Shown here: in pieces, positions 22,228 through 34,384 of the stretch
How positions within the stretch are numbered: the stretch's first letter is position 1
How the letters are laid out: each line of letters begins with the position of its first letter
Assembly: GCA_000611775.1 (NCBI GenBank)
Contig: KK106982.1
Span: 2,092,643-2,156,642 of the forward strand
Source: Umbilicaria muhlenbergii
Taxonomy: Eukaryota; Ascomycota; Lecanoromycetes; Umbilicariales; Umbilicariaceae
Direction: 5' to 3'
Length of the DNA stretch: 64,000 nt
The notes under the pieces: generated by a model
The model's database searches: none
What the model was told of the DNA's origin: nothing
Seen by the model: the letters and a program-made list of their open reading frames with translations, nothing else
Made by a program: the position numbers and the translations under genes

Positions 22228-24231
22228 ATGGGCAGTGAGAGGCATTTACGTCAAGGCGGACGTGGGAGTGGCATCTCGAGGAGCAGAGGTGGACGAGGTG
22301 GACGAGGTGGACAGAATAAGAGAAAGGATCTGGGACGTGCGGAGTGGAGGTATTGCAGATCCCATACCACCCTTTCTCCTCACAACTAACTAATGGAGCC
22401 GGAACCCAGTCGACAAGAGAGCTCGGAATGAAGCCAAACAGGAAGCTGCCAAGCGGCGGAAATTGGATGGAAACGGGGAAGATAAAGAAGCGCCTATCTA
22501 CGCTGTGTCTTTTTCCAAAGAAGAGATTGAAAACGACCAGAGGAAGCCCAAGAGGAAGGTCGCTGTCATGATTGGGTATTCTGGCAGTGGTTACAAAGGG
22601 ATGCAATTGTGAGTCTGGTATTTGCTTGTGGTGCGCTCTGTCTTCCATTCTTACCTGAGGGTAGGAATCACCACGAGAAGACGATTGAAGGGGATCTTTT
22701 CGGTGCATTTGTTGCTGCTGGTGCCATCTCAAAGGCTAACGCCGACGACCCGAAAAAGTCAGCGCTTATAAGATGTGCACGAACCGACAAAGGTGTCCAC
22801 GCTGCTGGTAATGTGATATCGTTGAAGCTCATCATTGAGGACCCGGACATTGTCAAAAAGATCAACGACAATCTGTCCCCGCAAATCAGGGTCTGGGGTT
22901 TTGAGCGGACCAACGGCAGTTTCAGCGCGTATCAATTCTGCGATTCCAGAATCTATGAGTATCTGATACCAACACATGCATTTCTGCCACCTCACCCAGA
23001 CAGCTTTCTCGGGAGAACGCTCGAAAAGATTGCTGAGGAAGCAGAAGATCTTGATGGTTACAAGCAACGACAACGGGAAGTGTCGTCATTTTGGTCGGAA
23101 ATGGAGGAACAATACATTAGGCCAATACTCGATGCTTTAGACCCGTCGATACGGCCGTTAGTACTGAAAGCGTTGTACGATGCGAATATGGAGCCTGTCT
23201 CCAAGGATGAAGCGACAAGGGAGCCGGATGCGGATATAGAGACTACTGTCAACGAGAGCCTAGATCGGGGAAATGAGGCCCAGAGTCTGGTCGCCGACGG
23301 AGCCTCTCCGCAACAGACAGTTGAGTCCAACATCTCAGCAACCCTACCAGACAACGAAGACAACATCCCATTAGACAAGGCCACGGAATCCGAGGAAGTC
23401 TCCCATCTCACACCAAAGCCTAAGGAGCCGTCTCCGCTCGACCTTGCAGTAAAGCAACTTAAAGCCGCCTACATTTCCGCCAAAAAAGCCTACCGTATCC
23501 ACCCCGCCCGCGCCGCCCGCATCCAGTCCTCCCTCTCCCACTATCTCGGCACCCACAACTACCACAACTACACCGTCCAAAAAACCTACCGCGACGCCTC
23601 CGCCAAGCGCGTCATCAAATCCTTCGTCATGAACGCAACCCCGATCATCATCAACGACACCGAATGGCTCTCGCTCAAAGTCCACGGCCAAAGCTTCATG
23701 ATGCATCAGATCCGCAAGATGGTCAGCCTGGTCGCTCTGGTCGTGCGCTGCGGTTGTCCGGACACCAGGATTCTGGATACCTACGGCGAGGAGAAGGTCA
23801 CTATCCCTAAAGCACCTGGACTTGGGTTGTTGCTTGAACGACCGGTCTTCGACACGTATAACCAGCGTCTCGTTGCCGAGTTCGGACGCGAGAAAATCGA
23901 ATTCACCAAGTTTGAGAAGGAGATGGAGGAGTTTAAGCAAAGGGAGATTTATGAAAGGATCTTCCGCGAGGAGGAGAGGGATAATCAGTAGGGGCCCTGG
24001 ATATGATGCTGCAGTTGTAGGGATTTCGCTGACTGGGACTTTCTTTCTAGATTCCACACCTTCTTCACCTCGATTGACAATTTCAAAAGCTCACAATTGC
24101 TGTATCTGACCTCGATGGGGATTCCGGCCACGAAGCGGGATATGGCGATTGGAGCGGCAGGAGCTGCGGATGGTGAAGTTGCTATTGATAACCCGTCTTC
24201 AGACGACGATGCAGAGTCAGAAGATGGTTGA
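22228..24231 (+). CDS. PUS1: tRNA pseudouridine synthase Pus1
   Basis: TruA-family pseudouridine synthase that modifies several tRNA positions and U2 snRNA in the nucleus. Exons: 22228-22349, 22420-22608, 22665-23987 and 24051-24231, about 604 residues. The N-terminus is RGG-rich and then basic (AKRRKLDG). Core motifs are VAVMIGYSGSGYKGMQLN, the catalytic box CARTDKGVHAAGN (Asp about 145), RIYEYLIPTHAF, and the late MHQIRKMV. The last intron skips a TAG and adds a conserved tail (HTFFTSIDNF, YLTSMGIPATKRDM) ending in acidic SSDDDAESEDG. The first intron is the least certain: a GTGCGG donor with a different acceptor also keeps frame. Confidence 0.9.
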
Positions 24232-24488
24232 AATTATCGAGCACTTTCCGGCTCACTAGAGAGCTTAGAAATGAACTTTCAGCCCCCCAAGCGGCACGAA
24301 ACAATCCTTCATGACCAAGATTTACTCTTATAAATTTTTGGCCTGCGCCCTAAATACCCGCCCGATGCTCGCAATGAAATACCGCCACCCGCACCATATA
24401 TGCAAATAAATACAACCCAAAGAGGATCCATCCATCCATCCTAAAATATACACCTCAATGCACCCAGACATACACATCCCTGAACAAT

Positions 24489-26372
24489 TCACGAAGAATG
24501 ATGCAACAACCCCTTCACCCACACCACCCCGCTATGAAACACCTCATCCCAAACCATCCACCCCAGCATCCACAGCAAGCCGACCAACACCAACGCCGTC
24601 AAGATGCCCGCGCCCGCTCGATCTCCCATGGAGATATGGTTCGTGTAGGCATTACCCAGCTGGCCTGTGTCGCCGCCGCTGCCGGCCGAAGGGTCGCCTT
24701 TGCTGTGGCCGCCGGTGTTGGCGGTGACGGGTGGGGGAACTTTGGAGATGAGGTTCGCTTGGACGATGGAGAGGGCGGACAATTGTTCGCTGGGAGGGTT
24801 GTGTGATGTTAGTAGGGTGGGTGGATAGGTTGGGATGGGATGAGATGAGTTCAAGGAAATAGAAGGGGGGGACAATGCATGCGTACCCGACGCCGTATTT
24901 CCCGTCCCAAGTCGCCTGGTACCATTTCCTCCCACACGTCTGGCCGTCCGACCCCCCGGAACACTGCTGCGCAGCGCCCTGGGCGCTGGTGAGGAGTTTA
25001 GGCAGGATGTAGCTGCTGGTGAAGGGGGCTAATTGCGTGGTAACTGCCATCCAGCGGGCGAGGTAAGCTTTAAAGGACGGCTGGTCATTGTTGCACGTGA
25101 CGATTGGTTCGCAGGCGACCTCGACCATGATGTTGCCGCCGCCGTATTGTTGCGGGAAAAAGACTTCGGAGCCGTTGAGGATGCCGCTGATGCGGGAGGC
25201 CCAGAGCGAGGAGCCGTTCGTGTGGTTGTACATGTAGGCGGCGCCCATGAGGAAGGTGCCGGCGTTGTAGGTCCATTGGATCAGGGAGGGGTTCGAGCAG
25301 TTGTTGTCTGTTTTAGCGCCGTCGTAGATGGCCCATGTGGATGTCACGAGTTGCGAGGCTGCCCACCAGTCCCAGGTCTTTTCGGCCCAGTCGGCGTAGG
25401 TTTGGTTGCCTGTGTAGCGGGCCAGTCGGGCTGCTAGTTGGAAGAAGCCGCCGTTTGAGATGCTGTTCTTGTAGTCGTAGCCTTTGTTGAAGGTGAACAC
25501 TTGCCACCGGAGTCCTCCATTGCAAGTTCCGGTGTCCCAGCGACCGGCTTGCAGGTTGAAGACAGCTTGAGCGAGGGCCAGCCATTGTGGTGAGTCTGCG
25601 GGTGGGTTTGGATATTGCATTTCGGCGGCGTTCATGCAGGCAAAAGCCCAGAAGACCTGGTCGTCATTTCCCTATGATGAAGTAAGCCAACCACTCAACA
25701 CGTTCTTGTCGCACAGTCCTTGTGCAGTGGAATACGCCGCTGCACTACCCTTAGGGGGACCCTTAGGGGGACCCTTAGGGGGGGAAACCAGCTTCCATGG
25801 AGTCATCCTGATGGCGTATCAAGCCCTCCGAGAAAGTGTTTGTAGCGGGCCACATCCCTCCACCGTATGTCTGGCTTGCCACGAGAATGCGCAACGTCCT
25901 GGGTGGGGAATCTCACCTCGGTCTTTGTTTGATTAGGTGGCATATAATCATTGTCCGGTCCAACTTGCGCCAACAACCCTTGCGTGACCACATCATTGTA
26001 CGTCGTATCACCAGTGTAAAACCAGTATTCTATCATCTCGGCGAACAGAGCGCCAGCTTCCCACCAATAATACGGATTCGGTAATATTCCCACCGTCTGC
26101 CCGCTCTCGTTACCATGATAGTACTTCATTGTGCCGTAGGCGAGTGTCCGTGAGGCGGAAATAATGGAATCTGCTCAAGTAGCAAGGGATCGTCAGTATG
26201 TTCAAGGGCAGGAGAGATGCTCTCAAGGATTACATGGCGAACACGAATTCAGGATGTGATAGCGCATACCGGTACTTGAGAGGTCCAATTCTATCCCTTG
26301 AGCCAGATGTCCACCGAGTAGCAGGACGCTCAACGCCCTCAGCGGCGAGGGCAATCCGAAAGGGAACCTCAT
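24489..26372 (-). CDS. GH76 alpha-1,6-mannanase, DCW1/DFG5 type, GPI-anchored
   Basis: Cell-surface enzyme thought to cross-link GPI mannoproteins into the wall glucan. Exons on the minus strand: 26372-26270, 26170-25917, 25671-24887 and 24789-24489, giving 480 residues. It opens with a signal peptide ([21 protein letters not shown], cut near QGIELD). Family motifs are [11 protein letters not shown], the catalytic aspartate pair in [10 protein letters not shown] (about residues 122-123), GGLRWQ, SNGGFF and WKYQATWD-like KWYQATWDG. Several NxT/NxS sequons are present. A Gly/Ser-rich linker leads to DRAGAG and a C-terminal hydrophobic segment, a GPI signal with an unusually long polar tail after it. 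Intron 2 (25672-25916) holds a G-rich tandem repeat. Confidence 0.9.
25748..25784. repeat. Three-copy 12-nt G-rich tandem repeat inside a GH76 intron
   Basis: Three copies of CCCTTAGGGGGA, the last with extra Gs. Each contains TTAGGG, the common fungal telomere word, but the 12-nt unit is not a telomere array. Confidence 0.85.
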
Positions 26373-27728
26373 CGTGGCGCAGTGGAAGTGATAGCGAGAT
26401 GGCTGTCTCCGGTAGTCAAATCGAGTAAACGACAGTCCGGAGTAGTCGTCGGCGGTTCAGGTTCCTCCAGGTCAGGTCGGGTTGGGCAGGGGCGAATTGT
26501 CGAGCAGATGCGCTGCCATGGACGTCGGCGCAGATGGAGCGCTATGCGACTGAAAGGGACCTATGGCAGTTGGGTGGACACGTCGTGGAGGCTGGAGGCT
26601 GGAGAGCAGAAGTCAAAGTGATGAGCGCGGCCAAGGGCCAAGGGCCAAGCTACGCCCGCGCTCTTCTAGGATGAGCGGGCGCAGGAATTTAGGGTGGACC
26701 CGGCGTGGACACGGCGTGGACACGAGGTGGAGTCACCAAGAGCCCTTCCATCCAATCCCGTGCCGGCGTCCCACTCAACGCCGCCGCTACCTCGTTCGTA
26801 CTCGTCTTGCTAGAGACACCCTCTCACCGCAAAAGAAACAACCAACTTGTTTCAATCTCTACGGAGTCCCTCATGCAGGAATGATTGGGGGGTCGTCTCA
26901 TCCCATCGCCCTTAGCCTTACGGCGCAGGAACTCCTCGGGTTCGCTACAGTGCTTGTATGCAGTATGCAGGCTGCCGGCGACATCCCTACCGGATGCTGC
27001 TGAAGCTGCCTCCCCCTCCCCTTCCCCGCAAACCCTTTCCACTAATCAGCGTCGAGCAAACGAACAGGACCAAAAATCAGTGATACCTTCTACCTTCGAG
27101 GCGTCTTGGACAGTCGATTGACGGGCAAACATGAGGAAGCATCCGCTTCGCTATACCGGGGCCAGAGGGCCGAGTGCCACGTGGCAGGCCGATGCCCACA
27201 CAAGTGGCACTCTCCAGCTGGGGCCCCTCTCGATACTAAAACCAGCGAAAGCGATAAATCGAAATCAGAGAAGTGATGTTGGACGCATCCATGGCTTCTA
27301 ACATCTCTGCATTTCTCCGTCCTCAAAATCTGTCTTGATTGTCGAGTCGTTGAGGGGATCCCCAGCTGAAGACGATCACTGATTTGGTGCGCAAGCCTGG
27401 TGGTCTGCCGAGCTTGACGTGATTGAAATTGGCCAAACACCAAGCATTCCGGTTGGTATTATTACACATCCACGTACCCCTATCCACTCCGCTGCGCCAC
27501 TGTATAACTGCTGCAATGACTTGGCATTTCATGTCTCATCTCGATTGTGATTATGGATAATACATAAGACACGATTCGAGCTTGGGCCGCTGTTTATGCG
27601 AGACCCTCTCTCAGGAGCTACATCGGATGCTCGTGAATGCCCTTGATTACCCTAATTCCGGAGCTGATGCATCGTTCATCTATTGCTATCAGTCGCCCAT
27701 CATGATCCGTGAGAACGCCTGAATATCA
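26373..27728. other. Intergenic, 1.36 kb, no supported gene
   Basis: This holds the upstream region of the GH76 gene and the 3' flank of SNX41. Short GC-rich tandem words occur: GGCCAAG about three times near 26630-26650, and GGCGTGGACAC-like units near 26690-26735. Reading frames here are Arg-rich and look like GC-rich noise. No RNA gene was recognised. Confidence 0.45.
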
Positions 27729-29960
27729 TCACCGCACTTCGATCTTATCGACCTCTTCCCTGGCCTCTTTCCACGTCTCAAGGTTCTTCCGTGCCCAATC
27801 AATGTGACACTTGGCGTATGCAACCTAGCCCTCGGTCAGTATAAGCGCCACTCGGAGCATTGGCTTGATCTTACCATGTAACGCTTGAGATCCTCTTCCT
27901 TCTCCTGCTGGAACCTCTTGAGGTCTTTGAGCACCCCAGCGCTGGCGTCCTTGACGTCCTTGTCCGACACCTCAAGAGCTTGCTCGAGCTATAGAGGGGT
28001 CAGCACTGCGCCGGTGTGAATTACTCCATTCCAACTTTGCTTGTTCGCGTACCTGAACCAGACTCTCTTTGGTCTTCCCAATCTGATCTCGCCGGGTTCG
28101 CTCGGGATCAACGTCGACGATCCCGTGAACAGCATGACTCAATCTGCCGAATATCTTGTTCGTCACGAAATTACCGCTCTGGCTCTTCCTATGCGATACG
28201 GATGGTGATGCAGGCTCCTGGTCATGCGGATCCTGTGACGACGATGGCACCTCGCTATGCGTTGGCGGGAAATCCGAGTCTATTGATGCTGTGTCTTCGT
28301 TGCTTCCTTCTCTCCTAACGTGAGCCGGCAGATCAGAACTGCTCCTTGCAGAAGCGGATGATGTGGATCGCTTCGGCGTACCACTAGGCATCCCTGTGCT
28401 GCCCAGGTACTGCTCGATCCTTTTCGCTTCCGACTCGCTCCGCTCTAAAGAATCGAGCAGCTGCCGTTTCTTGTACAGCTCCTCTTTAGTCATCTCTTCT
28501 TGTACTCTCTTCAATATCCTGAATTTCAAGACACTGCGGACTACACCGGCAAACTGTGCGCTCTCCCGCATTGGTTCAGCGAAGTTGGTGCCGAGGGTTG
28601 AGGAAAGCTCCTCTGTGGCAATGTATGAGGAGTCTACAGCCTGTCCGATCCGCTCAATCGCGGCAGCAACAGTAGGTGATTGTTCAGATAGCGAGAAGGC
28701 GTTGTACCGAGCTCCCAGCTCGGCCAGATCAGTTGATAACGCGGAAAGATGTGTTATGGTGCGTCTGTTCACTCGCTCAATGCTACCTTGCAACAATAGC
28801 TCAAGCTCTCGGGTTGAAGATTCAAAATTAGCAAAGTAGGGATCGAGGTCCTGCTCGGACAAGTTCTGAGAGGTTGGAGGAAATCGGCCAAACACTTGTG
28901 GGCCAGGGATAGTGTGTGCCGCGGAAGATGCTAATGTCGAGTGTTCAGGAGGCGAGGTCGGCGTACCACTTGAGGAGACATTGGAGGTAGACCTAAGCTT
29001 GGCAGACGACGATGGTACTGGAAGCCATTGATGCGCTGGTGTTGGATTCGAAGGGTCAAGAGGCGGTGCTTTCATGTTACTCTTTGGTATAGAGGCTACG
29101 GGATGAGAGTGTAGCACCTCAGCCTGAAAGGCACTGTCAGCCACGTTCGCTAGTCTTAAATGAGCAGAACCCACCCAGCTGGCATTTGGGTCTAGAAATC
29201 TCCACCAAACACCATCTTCTCGAATCTCTTTCATTTTCCGGCATCGATTAAGGAAAACGCTCAACATCCGCTTTCGGAGATCTATAATTCCCATATCTTC
29301 CTTTGCCTTCGTAGGCTTCGCAGCATAGTCTGCCATAGTGTGTTTCTCGGGTATTGGGGGAATAATCAATGTCGGGTGCATGTTCACGAGAGTTGCTCGT
29401 AGAGAGCTGAACTCCGAGTAGCGTCTTCGGACTTCCAAGTCCTGCACCATGTTAACAAAGCGCGGACAGCAAGCCTCGCACTAGTCTGTACATACTCCCG
29501 TTCGGATTGTGTATACAATGTAACTTCCACCACTCTCGTGATTTTTGCCGGCATCTGTAATGACGATCTGAAGGTCCGGGTGCTCGTAGAGGATCTGTTC
29601 GATACGACTGTCATAGCCTCCCTTCTTCCGTGGTAGCTCCTCACCTCTCGGGTGGCTTGCATAGTCTTCGTCGTCGTCATCGTCATCGTCACTCAAGCCT
29701 TGCGGCCGCGAGACAAATTCGGGGCGCTCGTTTGGCGGTGATGAATCCTCGGAGGTGGGGGTTGAGGGGCGCTCAAAGCCTACAACCGGTGATTAGCGCT
29801 GGCCTTGATTCTGTTGGATATGCGCGATCGGATATCTCGCTTGTACGCGGACTGCAGACTACGTACGAGCATCGTCTGAGCTTGCATTGGGAACGTCTGA
29901 GGTGTTTGAGTTGTGCCGGTCAAAGGAGCCGTATGGGTTGTTATCCTCGTCATTCCACAT
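27729..29960 (-). CDS. SNX41: Sorting nexin-41 (PX-BAR, Atg20/Snx41 type)
   Basis: Endosomal sorting nexin that binds PtdIns3P and helps retrieve cargo from endosomes to Golgi; it also acts in selective autophagy. Exons on the minus strand: 29960-29867, 29779-29496, 29441-29175, 29123-28053, 27988-27875 and 27824-27729, giving 641 residues. The start MWNDEDNNPYGSFDR is typical of fungal orthologues. A DDDDDDDEDY acidic patch precedes the PX domain (about residues 80-210), with RRRYSEFSSLR, PPIPEKHTMADYAAKPTKAKED and WWRFLDPNASW. The intron after that Trp rejoins with AEVLHSHP. The C-terminal half is helical and BAR-like and ends IDWARKNLETWKEAREEV. Divergent from TAZ1. Confidence 0.93.
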
Positions 29961-30370
29961 TTCGGATTATGGCTCTCGCTGCTGACACTTTTGAAAAAGC
30001 GTTTTCACCGATATGCTACATACATGGCATGAGAACATGTGCAGGCAATGTGACGGGTTTGGCTTCGGGACGCTGAACGATTGAGGCTGAGGAGGCTGAT
30101 CGGGCGTGGAGATGTGTTGTGTCACCAGAGCTCGCCGCAGCACATGGCTACGGCAGACGCAGAAAACCTTTGATGCACCCCGCACCAAGAGGACTGAGGA
30201 GACTGAGGAACCAGCTGGTGCAAACCAGGCAAACACAACTCCGTCATCGCTTTTCGCAAACATTCTTGCAATGCCTGCATTTCGACCAAGGAGCTGTTTC
30301 ATTTCGTCTTCTTGTTCTTTCCACCACACTCGTTAATATGCCTCCGGCATTGTCATAGCAGACTATACCG
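29961..30370. promoter_or_regulatory. Divergent promoter, SNX41 / TAZ1
   Basis: 410 nt between outward-facing starts. No TATA box or known factor site was recognised. Confidence 0.5.
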
Positions 30371-31696
30371 ATGGTCCAACCCGATTCCCCGCCCCAGCCA
30401 AGCCTACCATGGCGCGTGGGATCCTCCACCGTGATGGGCCTTGTTGGGTCCCTTTCGCGCCTCTTCATGTTTGGCGCAAACCGAACAGAAATACATGGGC
30501 TCGATCGGTTTGTCGAACTCTTAGATGAGAGGCGCGACATAGACGGCAGGGAAAGGGGCTTGCTCACAGGTTGGCCAGGTCCTCCAACGTGTTCTTGACC
30601 AACTCAGCTAACCCCCTATCCTCGCAGTGTCGAACCATATCAGCGTGTACGTACGTATCCCACACAGTCGAACTATTGAGCGATGGAAGCGTCAGGTGCA
30701 CCTGCTTACGCTGCGTTTCATAAAGACTTGACGACCCCATGGTCTGGGGCGCACTTCCTTTCCGCTATCAATTTAATCCGAACAACCAACGCTGGTCGTT
30801 TGGCAGCTACGACATCTGCTTTACGGACAAGTATGTCCACCTGTTGGTACTTTTCGGCGCACTCTAATGGCCTTCATAGATTCAGGTCTACCTTCTTCAC
30901 TTTGGGTCAAGTCCTTCCCACCCACCGCAATGCGCATTCCCCTCACGGCGGCCTCTTCCAACCAACTCTCACTCAAGCCGTGCGCTTGCTATCCCGTCCT
31001 CCATTCGCCCAACCATTCTCCCACCAATCAACTGAGTCCAACCCTCCTGATCGCTCCCCATCGTCTCCTGACATAACTGATCCATTTTCTTCTCCGCATC
31101 TCACGTACTCAACTAACGGCATCGACACCTTCCCCGCACCCTCCACATATGCTTCACGTCGCTATGCTTGGCTGCACATATTTCCCGAAGGCCGCGTGCA
31201 TCAGCATCCACATAAAACTATGCGCTACTTCAAATGGGGCGTTGCAAGGCTGATCCTAGAGCCCGACGTCTGTCCAGACATCGTGCCGATGTGGATCGAA
31301 GGCAATGACGAAGTCATGCACGAAAGCAGGGAGTGGCCGAGATTCATACCGCGGGTAGGCAAGAATCTCGGAATTTGGTTCGGCGATCCTATCGGTGGGG
31401 CCAGAGATACCGTATTCGCAGATCTACGCACCAAATGGCGGGAATTGGTCGCGAAGAAAGGCAATGCGATTGAAGAGATGGGTGTGCTTGAAAGCGAAGA
31501 ATTAAGGACTGGTCGGGAGGCGGAGGCGCTGAGGATAGAGTGTACGAGAAGGATTAGGACTGCGGTCTTGAAGGTTAGACGGGCCAGGGGCTTGCCGGAT
31601 GAGGATCCCAAGGAGGGCTTGGTGGAGACTTGGAGAGTGGAAGGGGGGAAGAGGGAAGGGAAGATGGAGGATGGGAGTTGGGAGAAGGACACTTGA
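30371..31696 (+). CDS. TAZ1: Tafazzin-type acyltransferase (cardiolipin remodelling)
   Basis: Mitochondrial monolysocardiolipin transacylase. Exons: 30371-30569, 30628-30646 (19 nt), 30726-30830 and 30880-31696, 379 residues. The family start is PSLPWRVGSS. The catalytic HX4D motif is NHISVLDD (His70, Asp75) and is spread over exons 2 and 3, so the microexon carries the active-site histidine. Downstream are SFGSYDICFTDK, FFTLGQVLPTHRNAHSPHGGLFQP, the acyltransferase box FPEGRVHQ, and PMWIEGNDEVMHESREWPRFIPRVGKN. A Ser/Pro-rich insert lies between QSTES and TYASRR. The tail is basic and acidic mixed. It points toward the phosphate carrier gene (tail to tail, 404 nt). Confidence 0.92.
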
Positions 31697-32100
31697 TGGG
31701 TCTTCATAGATTATAGATCGTCCCCTAGAGCACCTAATTAAGAAGCCTATACTTAGTCCGTGGCCCAAGAGCGCTCTATGCGCAGGCGCGCAAGAAGGGA
31801 GAATTTCCAGCCGGAGAAAGCCATGACACGTCCCTAGGTCATCTATAGCAGTAATGAGTGCATTAACTGCAGAGTTGCACGCGTATGAGTGATACGCTTC
31901 AAGGATGATACAAGGAGGGTTCTCAGATCTCGTGAGACTTTTGAAATCTATTGTCTGATTTGGCTATTGCATCTAGACACCAGCTGCAAGAAACCCAATG
32001 GCCTACGCTGGAAAGACCGTCGCCCGCTCGTAAAAAAAGAATCACATAAATTTCCCATGGATGCTCCAGCCGGCAGAATCCTCCATTAAGGCTCATCCAC
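31697..32100. other. Convergent 3' intergenic region
   Basis: 404 nt between the stops of TAZ1 and the phosphate carrier; it presumably holds both polyadenylation signals. Nothing else is seen. Confidence 0.5.
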
Positions 32101-33271
32101 TCAGTGTCCTCCAGTAGTAGGAAGACCCAATGACACCTTGAAGCTGTCATAAATGAGCCATTGGAAGGCTGTGAAAACTTGATTAGCCCCCATGTCCGAA
32201 ACGAAGTTCTTGAATACGAACCTGTGAGAGTGCCAATCATGACTATCCGAACTGGCAAGCCGTTCCACAAGCCTTTGAAGCCAATGTTTCCGTATATCCT
32301 CGACATAGCTTGGACAGCGCTCTCGCCGGCTAAATGAAGTCCGTTAGTCGCAGTACAACCGCGTTCGATAACAGGACTCAATACCTTGTCGATCAGCATT
32401 CAGCTTGCTGACCATCACATCTGCAGGATGACTGATGACAGCACACCCAATACCAGCAATGTATCCTCCCAGAAACGACACTCCCGTCTGCTGGAGCGCG
32501 CTGTAGCTCTCCTTGGGCTTTCCAAGCGTGCGGTAGATATAGTCCACCGTGGTTTCAAAGGTCGCGAACTTGACCATCGTATACGGAATCTGCCTCCCCC
32601 ATAGCGGATACAGTCCCTTATACAATCCACCATACCCCTCCTTCGCCGTCACCTTTGCCCAGCCCTCCCTCAACGTACTCGCAAAGGGCGGCAACGTTGT
32701 TTGCATCCGCACTTTGATCGCTTCGAAGGGACAGAGTGCCATGTCGGCCAGGAATTCGGCGGACGCCGAAGCGCCCAGGTAGACGACCGTCTTGTTCGTG
32801 TTGGGGAATAGCTTCTCGCCGTAGTAGTATTTGAACACTTCGTAGAACCCATACTTTCCACCCCCTTGGAAGCAATATCCTACGAAGGTTGGAGACCAGC
32901 CGAAGAAGACGCCGCGGAGGCCTTCTTTGGCGTAGATGCTTCGCCAGGCTTGGAGGTTGGACTTGTAGATATTGGAGTCGACTTGTCGTCGGCATTTGAC
33001 CTAAGAATGGGGTCCAATTACTAAACGTGCGGGTTGAGATGGAGTGAGGACGGCAATGGGGTAGTGCTCACGAGATCGAGAGGGGTTACTGATGTATGGG
33101 TGGGTCCACAGGCTGATATGGGCGATTGTCAGCGATTACGGTGTGAGCAGCTTCTGAACGACTTCTCGTACCAATAACACCGCCTAGAGCGCAAGCACCG
33201 AAATATGAGGGAGAGTAGAGCTCTATGCCCTTGGCGGGTGGGCCCCGTCCCTGCATCTTGGTTGCAGCCAT
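32101..33271 (-). CDS. PIC2: Mitochondrial phosphate carrier (Pic2/Mir1 type)
   Basis: Inner-membrane carrier that imports phosphate (yeast Pic2 also carries copper). Exons on the minus strand: 33271-33172, 33112-33072 (41 nt), 33000-32385, 32329-32222 and 32168-32101; 310 residues, normal for the family. Three repeats each carry a carrier signature: [22 protein letters not shown] and [11 protein letters not shown]. Other landmarks are [36 protein letters not shown] and [14 protein letters not shown]. The second exon carries most of the first signature, so a model without it would be badly wrong. Pic2 and Mir1 cannot be cleanly separated by eye. Confidence 0.9.
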
Positions 33272-34384
33272 GGTGCCCTATTTGCCGCTGGAAGCTCAAT
33301 GGTGTTATTGTTCTGGGGCGTTGAGGGCACGATTGGGAACAGAGGTACAAAGAAGTACTACCAGAACCTACGCCAAGGGGGTTTACTTAGTTTATGAGAA
33401 CGGTTTCGTCCCAATGATATCGCGGCTCAGCTGTGCCGAGCTTCCCTGTTATCGGCCATGCAGCGGAGCTTGGCGGAACGGTAGGAATGACATCACATCA
33501 CATATCTTCGATGTCGGTTTTGGAGATATCGAGCTTTGATTCGCTTTGTATGTGTACATCATCAAGTAAATGACAGTCTTAGACGCAGAGATCTAGCGGG
33601 GTCCTCAACAGCAGATCAAAAATTGAGAAAGCACATTTAGTAACAGCTCTGATGTTACAGAACGTGCTATCCGATACCTTCTAGCTCTTGATTCTTATCC
33701 ATATATTATTCTCACTCTCACGATATTGAAAAGGGCCCTATCTGAGAACTTCACTTGCATTAATGGGCTTCTGCAGGAACTTGCAACATGGAAAGATGTT
33801 GAAATTTCCAGTTGGGAGTTACGCTCTGAAACAGTATCTTGAACTGCGCAGTCATTGAAGCTTCATGATTCAACTTTTGCTACTCCCTATAGTCTTTAAC
33901 TTTCTCTAAGTTCTCCTACTAGTATCCGAGGAGAAAAGCGGAGACTGTTTGTCCGCGGCAAGGGAGATATGAGAATACGGTGGACTACCAAAGGAAGGCA
34001 ATCCTATCGCACTTCATCGAGTTAAGGCTCCATGGAGCATGTAAAGGACATTAACACCTCAACTCTCGCACTTCCCTTCAACCACTTAGTCTGTTTGCTA
34101 TAGAGCAGAGACCGGTTACGGTCTTCAGCCTCTATTGACATCCCGGACAATCGCTGTGTAAGAGTTCCCTTCATGGGATCTAAACGAGCCTTGCTTAATG
34201 TATATGCTCTTAACTGTTTGCGTTGTTTCAGTTACATTATACGGAAGGATCTCTGTACGAGATGAGACGCTTCAATAACATACACTGCAAAGCCCATATA
34301 CTGGTTCCATGCTGAGCCCACGAGTCAGGGTTCTGTTACAAGAAAGCAACAGAATTCTGAAAATTCTATAGAGCAGATACACTT
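33272..34384. other. AT-rich intergenic region, 1.1 kb
   Basis: Upstream of the phosphate carrier, and the 3' flank of the esterase. From about 33540 to 34380 the base composition is clearly richer in A+T than in neighbouring genes, with stops in every frame. It could be a decayed gene or element, but no family can be named. Confidence 0.4.

Noticed and set aside
25748-25784. Interstitial telomere
   Set aside because: Only three 12-nt units with TTAGGG inside; no uninterrupted TTAGGG array.
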